This document shows positions 1-8,200 of a DNA stretch of 10,087 bases, piece by piece. A program made the position numbers and the translations under genes. The DNA is from Thermomucor indicae-seudaticae (lineage: Eukaryota > Mucoromycota > Mucoromycetes > Mucorales > Lichtheimiaceae): NCBI GenBank assembly GCA_000787465.1, contig JSYX01000260.1, forward strand, positions 1-10,087, in the 5' to 3' direction. Every line of letters starts with the position of its first letter. The stretch's first letter is position 1. The notes under the pieces are model-generated. The model was not told the origin of the DNA. It did not search any database and worked only from the letters and a program-made list of their open reading frames with translations.

Positions 1-257
1 AAAAGACGTTGCTATACAACACGGCGTCAACAATTCAAGATCAAGACTAGCGAAATCCATATAATTCAGATCAGATCGTTAGAGGATTACTCACGTAAAT
101 GATCACATCATCCCCGATAGTCCGACAATAGGATAAGTGTAAATAGACTTCGTACTCAACCGTAGAACCGTAGCAATCTCGAGAATAAACGTGGTCATGA
201 CTCACCGTAGTCTTGATACTTTTTCTCTTGAAGACTCTAACAAACGCAACAAACCGC
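1..257. other. Non-coding, no gene recognised
   Basis: No open frame here has protein-like composition. The open minus-strand frames over this stretch give sequence I do not recognise and run straight through the downstream hairpin repeats, so I do not treat them as genes. I see no tRNA, rRNA or other RNA gene. Confidence 0.5.
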
Positions 258-420
258 TGGTTTAACCGAAACCGAAAGTTTCGCTTAGGTTTCGGTTCCA
301 TTAAACCAACCTCGCTAGCCTCCGTTAACTGTCGATTAACCGATGAGAAAACGGTTAGGTTTCGATTATTGCAATAACCTAATCGGACAGTTACGGTTAT
401 CTCAATAACCGAACCGAAAC
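258..420. repeat. Cluster of GGTTTCGGTT-type hairpins
   Basis: Three adjacent inverted repeats built from AACCGAA / TTCGGTT words can be read directly. The first pairs 258-274 (TGGTTTAACCGAAACCG) with 289-308, with a few unpaired bases. The second pairs 322-338 (CCGTTAACTGTCGATTA) with 380-395 (one bulged base on each arm), and its loop contains the perfect palindrome TTATTGCAATAA at 367-378. The third is a 7-bp stem, 394-400 with 405-411. The motif occurs on both strands at least five times in 160 bp. It resembles a MITE or a retroelement end fragment, but no terminal target duplication is obvious and the family is not identified. Confidence 0.6.
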
Positions 421-466
421 AACCAATAAGAGACCGCATTTTCAAACAGAAGTTGACTCACGCAAA

Positions 467-544
467 GTATACACTGTGGGAGAAATCGGGTGAAAAAGCT
501 TTAATAAGGACCGGTTTTCACCCAATTTTTTCTGACAGTGATAC
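467..544. mobile_element. 78-bp MITE-like palindrome
   Basis: The left arm starts GTATACACTGT and ends GGGTGAAAA (488-496). The right arm starts TTTTCACCC (515-523) and ends ACAGTGATAC (535-544). Arms of about 30 bp pair with a few mismatches across an 18-nt spacer. CACTGT/ACAGTG outer ends next to TA dinucleotides are the style of Tc1/mariner-type terminal inverted repeats, so this may be a very short non-autonomous element or two abutted terminal repeats. The family assignment is inference; the inverted repeat itself is plain. Confidence 0.55.
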
Positions 545-958
545 TTCCAACAATGCAAATCACTCGCACAAAGTTGTCGTAAGAAGCGCACAATGAAAAG
601 CACCAGTGCAGAAAGGATCCCTCATTCAGTGCAGATCTCCGACATAGCGTTGGCGCACGGACCATGATTGGGAGAGCATCACTGCGCCATTCATCAAACA
701 TATTACCCTGTCTGTCATGTACCACAGATCCTATTAGCCTGTCGTAATGTCATCCGTTTTTCTTCGTGCGCTTAACACGAGCTCGTTTCCTTCTTTCTTT
801 ACTCCAAGCGCTGATAATTAACTACTCACTCAATTGGTAATAGCGCTCACGCCTAGGGTCCACAGACATAATTTCACCATAGAAGCTCCGTGTAGACAAT
901 TGTGCTTGCTATCTTGATACATCGCGAAAAACTAACAGCTTTTTGTCCTTTAATCTGG
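545..958 (+). other. Upstream region of the Fanzor-type gene
   Basis: About 400 bases without a convincing gene. A weak inverted pair of AGCGCT sites flanks 808-853. No TATA box can be chosen with confidence. The stretch probably contains the promoter and transcription start of the plus-strand gene that follows. Confidence 0.35.
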
Positions 959-1016
959 GTATGCGCTGAAAGCACGTTTGCAGACTTTAAATTGACCAAG
1001 AACTCCTTGTTTTCAG
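959..1016 (+). other. Candidate 5' UTR intron
   Basis: This 58-nt stretch starts GTATGC and ends in a pyrimidine-rich acceptor (CCTTGTTTTCAG), with a TTGAC branch-like word about 20 nt before the end. Its length matches the confirmed introns in this window. The acceptor is only 3 nt before the first ATG (1020), so if real it is a leader intron, or it joins an upstream coding exon that I could not find. Confidence 0.45.
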
Positions 1017-1019
1017 AAC

Positions 1020-1517
1020 ATGCAGGCGATGGGAAATGAGAGACGATTTAGGCATGCAAAGCAAAACTCTAAGGATGTCTCCTCTGTTCCCGTACCAGTA
1101 TTTTCGGCGGCTGGCAAACGCAAGCGATCAAGCAGAGAGCACACTGACTATGAGCTTGCAAGGAGGAGCTTGCAAACCGCGTTCAAGCAGAGACTAAGGT
1201 CTGATATCACCACCACGATCAAAAGTGCTGTCACCAAAGATAATAAGTCAGAATCTAAAAGGAAAACGTCTTCAGTCGACAGCCAGTTGGCGAAGTTAAA
1301 GATGAAGCTCCTGGAAGCTAAGAGAATGCCACGAAATATATACGAGCAAGCGGATGACATGGCCGGGGTTGACGCCGGTGCTACTTATACGACCCTACAC
1401 ACCAAGAGATTAACAAGTTCTAATCACGATCTGGATGACTGGAATGGTTACGTTGTGACCAACTGGGAAACAATAGTTGATGAAGTAAAAAGCTCCATCA
1501 GCGACGACACGTATTAA
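1020..1517 (+). CDS. N-terminal fragment of the Fanzor-type gene
   Basis: The first open piece, 165 residues, starts at the first ATG after the candidate leader-intron acceptor. It is rich in Lys, Arg and Ser and has a basic cluster GKRKRS near residue 32 that could serve as a nuclear localisation signal. I recognise no domain. Its stop is at 1515-1517 and the next open piece begins one base later in another frame (TAATG overlap). That next frame is already open from 1484. A short intron starting GTAAAA at 1485, with branch-like TATTAAT at 1512-1518 and an AG at 1528 or 1531, would join the two frames, but it would be only 44-47 nt. Membership in the downstream gene is inferred from strand, contiguity and composition. 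Confidence 0.5.
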   Translation: MQAMGNERRFRHAKQNSKDVSSVPVPVFSAAGKRKRSSREHTDYELARRSLQTAFKQRLRSDITTTIKSAVTKDNKSESKRKTSSVDSQLAKLKMKLLEAKRMPRNIYEQADDMAGVDAGATYTTLHTKRLTSSNHDLDDWNGYVVTNWETIVDEVKSSISDDTY

Positions 1518-2403
1518 TGGAAGAAAAGAAGACGGATACAGACACGAGAACGCGCACTTGTGCGGTCATATTAAATGAGATCCTTAAAGGCGATCTGAGC
1601 CCCGAAGTTGCAGGTATATTCAAGGAAAAAATCAAACGCACTGCCTGTAGCGTTACAACTGATATAAGCGAACTTTCCTTTATTGTACGAAGCGAGATGC
1701 TGGCACTGGCAGCTTATGGACTTCGTGATCAACCTATGTGGACAGATATTGGAAGGATTCTTCCAAAGACGCTCAGCGCTGCCATGATTCGGTCAACGAT
1801 GATGGAAAGATTCCTGTATCGCCTCTCAACGTCCCCAGCATAGAGACTGGAAAGAACGACTTCAATGAACTTTTTAGTCAAAATCACTTGCAGAGTCTAC
1901 ATGCGCAGTACCTTTCTGGCTCAGGGCGTAGTCGCAGTAAAAAAGCATCCCATCCCGTTTGGGAAAAGCTTCAAGATGATCGCTTTGAAAGCCTTCCAAA
2001 GGCACCACAAGGATTGACAAACACAATCAACACTGCCATTCGACAGTACTCCGTCAATTTGAGAAACAGATGGAGTGGACGAAGATTCAATAAAGCGCTG
2101 GACCGATTGGTATCGCTGATCTTGCGGGTCCATCTTGCGCCGGTGCGTGAAGCAAGATATCACGCATTTTTTACCAGAAAGACGACAGCGGAAAAGGAAG
2201 AGCAAGAGATAGATCCAGAAAGACCATCTCGTGACGCCATACGTCAACAGCTGCATCGACTTACGAAGGATATTAACACTTTCCAGGAAAAGGCCGCCAG
2301 TGCTATGAATGACGATATGTGCGCCAAGTGGCAGCGTCGTGCAACAAACGCATATCAAAAACGAAAGAACACTTTACGAGACTCGGGAGGAAAGTCCAGT
2401 TGA
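1517..2403 (+). CDS. Fanzor-type N-terminal helical region, two overlapping frames
   Basis: Two overlapping open pieces, 1517-1843 and 1738-2403, lie in different frames. The second holds a helical, basic stretch (about 2010-2150; for example NLRNRWSGRR and LVSLILRVHLAPVREAR) that resembles the helical region preceding the RuvC core in large fungal Fanzor-like proteins; this is a weak family-level impression. The switch could be a single-base indel or a 47-nt intron (1792-1838) that ends in a good pyrimidine-rich CCCCAG acceptor but starts with a poor GTCAAC donor. The second piece ends at a TGA (2401-2403) while a third frame has been open since 2309. Confidence 0.5.
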
Positions 2404-3580
2404 GCGACGACAGTTAGATGCAGAAGGCTTTTCTGGTATTGACCCGGAGAATGAGGAGGCTTTCGAGGAGGTGCTAGAGGAGGTTGAAGAGCTGCAGGAA
2501 ACCACTGAGACTGAACAATCACAAGTCCCTCAGCAGAAAGCAGACGAACCATCGCGTAAGCACCTCAACAGACTTAAAGCGGTAACGATACGGCTGTTGC
2601 ATAGAATGGATAAAGTACCCAGCGACGAAGAGATCACAAATGCGTTTAAAGGCAACGACAAGCCAAATGCCAAAGAGATTGGTGTAGTATCTTTGATCTG
2701 CGAGGTTCTTTTGCCATACATGCCCTCAGCTGATGACAGCATGGCTTCACGAATTCCCCTTGTGATGTTCGCGGATAGTATTTTGCGTGCAGGTGGATAT
2801 TCTTATCGCACTTTGGATATATGTCCTCAAATCTCTCCTGCGACAATTAACGCTCTGCATCTCGATGCCGCAGCAATATACGAAGTCTTCAGTGGTCAAC
2901 AAGCAGAGTTTTCATTATTCCTCCAAGACAATAAGCAAATAACATCATACTGAATGGCTATCCATAACAAGGAAGCGACCTTGGCTTCTTTCTTCGACAC
3001 GGATAAAATTAAGGCAGTATGCTCAAGATACAAAATGCAGTTTCAGCGGAGGTTAACAGTAACTGCACATGGCACGGTGCAGTTGCTGGGAGAAAAGCTT
3101 CCGAGCGTGCAGATGGCGGAATCAAAGTACGAGTGCAGAAAGCGTACGAAGAGGAAATATGATGCTATCATTGAACAAAACGCTCGAATTGAAGCAGAGA
3201 AAAAGATGGACGAACTATCGTCGACAATCAAAGCCCTTGAATCAGAAGTGCGCAAGGAACAAAAATGCTTCCGGACCTCGAGACAAGAAGTGAGCCGTCT
3301 CAAGAAAAATAAGACGAAATACGAAGGGAAGGAACAGGAGCGCCGGGAAGACCTAAAAGTCGAACAAGAAAAACGAGGGCGTCATAGAAGACGGCTTGAT
3401 ACTGTGAATTCTCGACTAAGAAACTGCCGCTCTCAGCGGTATCGATTGGAAAAGTCGCTCGAAGCAGAGCCAGTGACAGAAAAAGCGATTCGAACACTAG
3501 CGTTCAGGACAAAACTAGACCAACATACGCGCGGCGTGCTTGTGAGGATGCAGTTGACCAAATCGACATTGAGCCTTTGA
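2309..3580 (+). CDS. Fanzor-type middle region with coiled coil, split by TGA
   Basis: One frame runs from about 2309 to 3580 with a TGA at 2951-2953 directly followed by ATG. The first part has a very acidic stretch (about 2445-2515). After the TGA, FFDTDKIKAVCSRYKMQFQR and a following LLGEKLP look like the segment that precedes the RuvC core in Fanzor-like proteins. From about 3180 to 3450 the product is almost all charged residues in heptad-like spacing (repeated Glu, Lys, Arg), predicting a long coiled coil of some 90 residues. The frame then ends at a second TGA (3578-3580). The frame continues unchanged beyond both TGAs, and each would be an Arg CGA before a single C-to-T change. Confidence 0.6.
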
Positions 3581-4681
3581 GAAAAAAAAGCAACAAAAGG
3601 CGGTCGAGAATTGACATACGGAGGCACCGACCCCGGCTTGTGCACTATGTCGACAACCGTTGGGATAACAGAGCAGCATTATAATATGCGGATCAAGTTG
3701 TTCAATAGGTACAGCCCACTGGCTACGCCAGAGGAAAATGAAGACGACGACTGTGTTATGGATATGATTCCGAAGGAGGAGGAATCGGAGCCGGAGTTAC
3801 CGGAAATGCCAAAGGCATTGCGTAACACAGCTGGCGAACTGGATCAGCAAACACTTTGTAGGAAGCACAGAATGAATCGCGAAAAGCGCAAGGTAGGTGA
3901 TCCATTAAATATTCGAAGATTGGCAATGTACTAATATTCGACATTCGAATAGGCCAGACGAACCGATGTTAAAGATACAGAAGACACTTTGAAGAAAAAC
4001 TCGCTTATAACCGCTCGCTCCGTGGATGAACTGTTTGAACGTCATGAAGCTTGTCGGTCTACACGGGATACACTCCGAAGTTTTTACTATTCAGATCGTG
4101 CGTCGAAGGAGAAGCGTACACAAGAAAAGCAGAAGTCAAAGGTCTACGATCGATTGGCGAGAAAAGAGCGTGAGGACATATCCGCAGCAAGCTCGAAAGA
4201 CGGTGCTGTGCCTGTAATGATGATCGGAACACAAGGAACTTGCGTCGGGTCCACGATAAAGAAACATTTGCGATGGGGCGGCAAACAGTTGAGAAAGCGT
4301 CACCGCCGCTACACTGTTGTAGCAATGACCAATGAATATCGGTCATCCCAGACATGTGTAGGCTGTTTCGGGTCTGTGGTGCGTCCCTCTGGAAGGAAGA
4401 TGATAGACGGAAAATTGAAGACAGTCCCGGTGAACGGCGCTTCAATATGCTTCAACACAAAATGCCCAATGTACCGCAAAAGCATTAACACTCAAAATCG
4501 CGATACGGAAGCCGCAGTCTGCATCGCGTTAGCAGGAGCAAGTCAACTTCTGGCGGGACCTACCTGCCCGCGTTATGCAGATCCAGTCATTACCAAACTG
4601 GCGAACCATTTCCTACCGCGTCTCCACCGTCACTGCACGATGCGACGCAGGTCCCTGCGAAAGCAGGTTTCCTACGGGTAA
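3581..4681 (+). CDS. Fanzor-type RuvC nuclease core and zinc ribbon
   Basis: This catalytic part has exons 3581-3892 and 3953-4681 around a 60-nt intron. Exon one carries RuvC-I (GTDPGLCTM; Asp at 3629-3631) and then an acidic linker (about 3731-3810). Exon two carries a basic helix, the block VPVMMIGTQG where TnpB has its second catalytic acid but this protein has none, then NEYRSSQTC, Cys codons at 4355, 4364, 4448 and 4463 forming the zinc ribbon, and NRDTEAAVCIALAG with the third acid. In Fanzors the second acid is reported to have moved to a position near the zinc ribbon, and the Glu at 4334-4336 fits that. The frame reads upstream without a break to the TGA at 3578. It ends at TAA 4679-4681. 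Confidence 0.85.
3893..3952 (+). other. Spliceosomal intron in the Fanzor-type gene
   Basis: A 60-nt intron: donor AG|GTAGGT at 3893, perfect branch site TACTAAT at 3929-3935, acceptor AATAG ending at 3952. It contains two in-frame stops (TAA 3932-3934, TAG 3950-3952) that splicing removes, and its length keeps the frame. Size and signals match the twelve introns of the neighbouring gene. Confidence 0.9.
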
Positions 4682-4750
4682 GTAAAATATGTCCGTAACT
4701 ATGAAACCATTTTACTCAATGTCTATTGTTCCTTTGCATGCTTGGAATAC

Positions 4751-4911
4751 TTGCATCAACTGAGAATCCGAGTTGCACCTTGAGCCCTGAGCTGGGTAAA
4801 AGCGTGAATGTAAGTGTGCAAAAATAGATGCGTCATTTGCAGGAATTTCTAACATAACAATGCAAAGTTGCCTTTTTTACCCGTGCAAATTTGGATCCTT
4901 AGTTGATGCAA
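4751..4911 (+). repeat. Interrupted inverted repeat after the Fanzor-type gene
   Basis: The word TTGCATCAACTGAGAATCC at 4751-4769 pairs with 4893-4911 at 17 of 19 positions. The arms continue inward as TTGCAC (4773-4778) with GTGCAA (4883-4888) and GGGTAAAA (4794-4801) with TTTTACCC (4875-4882); the left arm carries about 15 extra bases. The loop is 73 nt. The repeat begins 70 nt after the stop codon, which is where a guide-RNA scaffold or transposon right end is expected for a TnpB/Fanzor locus. That role is inference. Confidence 0.55.
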
Positions 4912-4995
4912 AAGAGCACCCAAGCAGCGTGAACACTCTGTAAAAAACCAGTAAGACAAATTCGGAAATCATGAGAGAAAACTTTTACCCGTTCG

Positions 4996-5003
4996 TTTAT
5001 ATT
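4996..5003 (-). promoter_or_regulatory. Possible poly(A) signal of the WDR59 homologue
   Basis: On the minus strand this reads AATATAAA, about 30 nt past the TAG stop at 5035-5033. It is a variant of AATAAA at a sensible distance. No canonical AATAAA is nearer. The assignment is tentative. Confidence 0.35.
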
Positions 5004-5032
5004 AAGCAATCTACATTGCGATAAAGGAGGTA

Positions 5033-5278
5033 CTATGATGATGAAGAAGGATCGAAAAGACAGATACATCCACAACCGGTGGGACATATCTTTTGCTTGC
5101 TAAACCATTCACGGATATGTTGACTATGCCCACCATGTCCACACTTGAAGCAAAAGTTGACCGTTCCCCTGACAAGGACATGACACAGACTACACCGGAT
5201 CTGAGTCCGTAATTTTCGACAACCATAACATATCCGGTCGCGTGATACAATTTCTGATCCACAATAGTGGCACCGCAG
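5033..5278 (-). other. C-terminal RING-like zinc domain of the WDR59 homologue
   Basis: The last ~80 residues carry CxxC pairs at about residues 1286/1289, 1300/1303, 1312/1315 and 1326/1329, then His1331 and His1334 in CGHGGH, and a terminal CPTGCGC. In GATOR2 subunits such RING-like C-terminal domains hold the complex together by pairing with one another. All expected ligands are present, which argues that the gene is functional. Confidence 0.88.
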
Positions 5279-8200
5279 TTGCACTTGTAAACCATTTGTC
5301 TTCTCCTGTTGTTCGACTGTTGACGCCAAGAACTTTAATATCTCGGCACGTTGTTCCAGCAAGCCCCATCGATAAAGCATATCCGCATAGCTTAAGCGTA
5401 CCACATCTAAGCCTCCTCCATTATGCTCCTGCTGTTGTACCAAAAGTTGTTGATTGCTATTATCGACCAATCGGTCTCCGTCAAATGCCTCGATATTCGT
5501 AAACTCAATCGTCAATTCGTCCGACTGCACGATTTTTCCGTCTTTGTCCGAAATAATGGCTGGTGTTGCGGCTGAAACAATCGACGCCGCCAACGTCGTA
5601 CTGGTGGAGGAAAACAACCCAGGCCCAACAAGATGCGCTGAGGACGGAGTTCGCCGTAAACCAGGTGCAGTGTTGCTGGGGTATCTTGTCGAGGGATAAA
5701 TAACACTCAATGGTCGAGTAATCCGTTTGGCTGTCGTCACGGTAGTGGTATTATAGTCTGATGTTGTTGTGGTGGTGTTCTTGGTGGTAAGGTTATTATC
5801 ATCGGTGTGCTTCTCGGTGTCCCAGAAATAGGACAATAGATTCACTCCGCGTGACCCATACGAAGAGCTCAATTGGGCTGTATTAACTGCTGTTGCTGCT
5901 GCTGTCCTGTACGCTGTTGAGGGTCCCGATCCTCTGATAAGCGTTTGAGGTTGTGGTTTATAATCGTACGATTTCTATGCCTCATCGTAAATATGGCTTT
6001 ATGCGAAAAGAAAAAGACATCAATCTCCTCACCTTTGTTACTGGTTCTTGGCTATGAAATGCACATGAAAGCATAGCCGCTGTCTGTACATCTCCCATAC
6101 CAAGGAAATGATCAAGTCTTGACGATAGTATTCTCTTAGTAACCGTTTAGCCGTATACGGATGACTGCATACTCACAAATCATTGACCAATTTACGCCCA
6201 AACGGGTGCATGCCCCATCTGACTCTCCGTTTCTTTCGTTGTGCGTCTGTCGTGGTCCTTCCGGATAATTTATATTGCATGACGTCGCCGTTCTGTCCTC
6301 CTCCTCCATCGAGAATGGACTTGATCTCGACCAAGTCTGCATCTCTTTGCCATATCTGCCTCAGGTCTGAAAGCAGCGAGTCCTGTACTCCTGGCATCCA
6401 GGGATTACCGCGGTCCGGCGCGTCGATAGGAACACATTTACGCACAATTTCTGAGGCTAGCAGCCACACTTTGTACAGATCGAACCGCTTGTGAGATTTG
6501 CATACCAGTGCATTGTGTTCGCAGGCTGCCAAAGGATCTTCAGATGGTATTCTAAACGTTGTACTTTCAGTACCTTCTACACGTTCCTCCTATTAACCGT
6601 AAACAATCCAGCCTTGCACTTACACATACTCCTTCGCCAACCCAGGACTGACGGGCATCATATCACTGAAATCAGTAATGGACACATTGTATGTGATCCG
6701 GTCCGTTTTGTTGCTTCGATATAGCAAGTTTTTGCTGTTTCCAATAGAGCTCCCAAGTGCAAGACTCTATGGAAAAGAGACGTTACTGATTGGTCGACCT
6801 TACCGTCTACTATAAAGAGACATATACACATACATCTGGTTTGAAATAGAGAGATGCCATGTTGGTCAATCCGTCATCTATATCATCCGGGTCCTCGTCG
6901 TAGGCATATTCTCCAAAAGCACCCACAGATCCGCCCACAAGGACAGTAGCATTGCGACCCTGCCGAGACATGGCAGCGATTTCCTTGTACTCTTCAAATT
7001 GTTCATAAGTTCGAGGGTGTTTGTAAAAGTCGCTATATGTGTTCTCAAAATACTCTGCATTGCTGGAGTCATTCGTTGGTGTATTGTCCGTTGACGGACG
7101 ACGATCTTTCCTTTTGTTCTTCTTTTTATCGCGATTCGAGTCTCTCACTCGAAGCGTAGAGAAAAAGCAGACCAGTTGACCTAGGAAACAAATTAGCTGA
7201 TCTATCCCTCTTTACTTGTCAAATATATAGGTTACCATTGCCTGAAAAAACAGCCCCACAAAGACGAGGAAACGGTACTTTCTCGTCTGCACTTTGCTTA
7301 CTCGACATATCCACCACGATCCCCTTCTCGCTCTGGAGTTTGCCTGCAAGCCCGGCAGCTCCTACCAAAAGTGGTCCGCCAAATATCTCATCGTCCGAAT
7401 CATCATCATTCCAGTTGTTGTTATTGTTTGCGTAGCCAGCGCTTGTCGTTTTATCGATCCCATTATCAAACTCATTCTCTTCATGCAGCGTTTCTCCCAA
7501 AAGATACCGGATACAGGGCTCAAGGCACCATCGCTTTTGAGACGTGTAGCTCGATGCCAACGCATTCAAGTCCTGTGACATGTGTGCACGGTAATAAATA
7601 GACATCATGCTGTTCTTTTGGATCTCAAACTCTGGAGGACTGTTGTCTGGATACTGTGCGCTGAATCGAATCGTGATACGCAAGAAGGCAACGCCGGTAT
7701 CTGACCATGGCCCGTGCAGAGAAATCGTGCAAGTGCGCAAAGAAGGATTTACCTATCTAAAGAGTCAGTCACCTCCATTATCACCCACTGGATAATGAAG
7801 CAAGATTATACCTTCTCAGTTTTGACGCCAGCCGAGGCATACTTATTGAGCACAGCCGTCATTTCTTCAGCAACCGTCTGATACGTGTTTTCAGACGAGG
7901 TCGTCGTTCGTCGCAGTTCACCTGGCGTTCCCAGGGTCTTCACGTTCTGCATCCACAGTAACGGGTTGATGGCATACTTTTGCTCCCGGTAGGCATTGGA
8001 CATCAGATCATATCCAACACTAGTAACAGCTCCAGGAACGGCTGTTCGGATAGGTGCCATGGTAGACGCGTGTTCGCCACCACGGCCCAAACGCAGAGGA
8101 CTGACTGACGCAGAAGGAGTAGTCATGGATGGGTGGTTACCGACGTCCCTATCTGGTACCTGTTGGAAAGACCGCGATCGAGGCGTACCGTCCGGCAAAA

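Larger units (their letters stand above)
1020..4681 (+). pseudogene. Fanzor-type RNA-guided nuclease gene, interrupted
   Basis: Fanzors are eukaryotic homologues of the transposon nuclease TnpB: they cut DNA under the guidance of an RNA made from the end of their own locus. Seen here, in order: a basic N-terminus with an NLS-like GKRKRS (about 1113-1130), a helical and charged N-terminal region, a long coiled-coil-like stretch (about 3180-3450), then RuvC-I GTDPG (Asp codon 3629-3631), NEYRSSQTC (Glu 4334-4336), a CxxC...CxxxxC zinc ribbon (4355-4465) and RuvC-III NRD (Asp 4502-4504). The total is roughly 1200 codons, long for the family. Frame changes occur near 1485-1517, 1738-1843 and 2309-2403, and in-frame TGA codons at 2951-2953 and 3578-3580. 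Stretches between breaks still read as protein, so decay looks recent. Some frame changes could be unrecognised introns. No transposase gene accompanies it in the window. Confidence 0.8.
4682..5032. other. Convergent intergenic region
   Basis: These 351 bases lie between the stop codons of two genes facing each other. I see no protein-coding gene. The stretch contains the inverted repeat described separately, three copies of GGGTAAAA (4794 on plus; 4882 and 4990 on minus), and a poly(A)-like word for the minus-strand gene. The 3' ends of both transcripts should fall here and may overlap. Confidence 0.6.

Noticed and set aside
71..725. Minus-strand open frames at 71-445 and 501-725
   Set aside because: They run through hairpin repeats and the palindrome, and give no recognisable protein composition or splice structure.
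1515..2956. Stop-start overlaps (TAATG at 1515-1519, TGA-ATG at 2951-2956) suggesting translationally coupled ORFs
   Set aside because: This is a eukaryotic locus with spliceosomal introns; the pieces read as one broken protein, and the junction words can arise by chance.
2885..2971. Intron removing the TGA at 2951-2953 (GTCTTC..ACAAG, 87 nt)
   Set aside because: The donor is poor, there is no pyrimidine tract, and the length is outside the size class of the other introns.
4059..4491. Minus-strand open frames antisense to the Fanzor zinc-ribbon exon
   Set aside because: They are shadows of the plus-strand coding exon, which carries recognisable motifs in its own frame.
5242..5699. Plus-strand open frames inside exon 13 of the WDR59 homologue
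   Set aside because: The minus strand encodes conserved zinc-domain and linker sequence here; the plus-strand products are antisense shadows.
6491..6724. Plus-strand 77-residue frame over the WDR59 exon 10-11 junction
   Set aside because: It covers two coding exons and a confirmed-phase intron on the other strand, and shows no domain.
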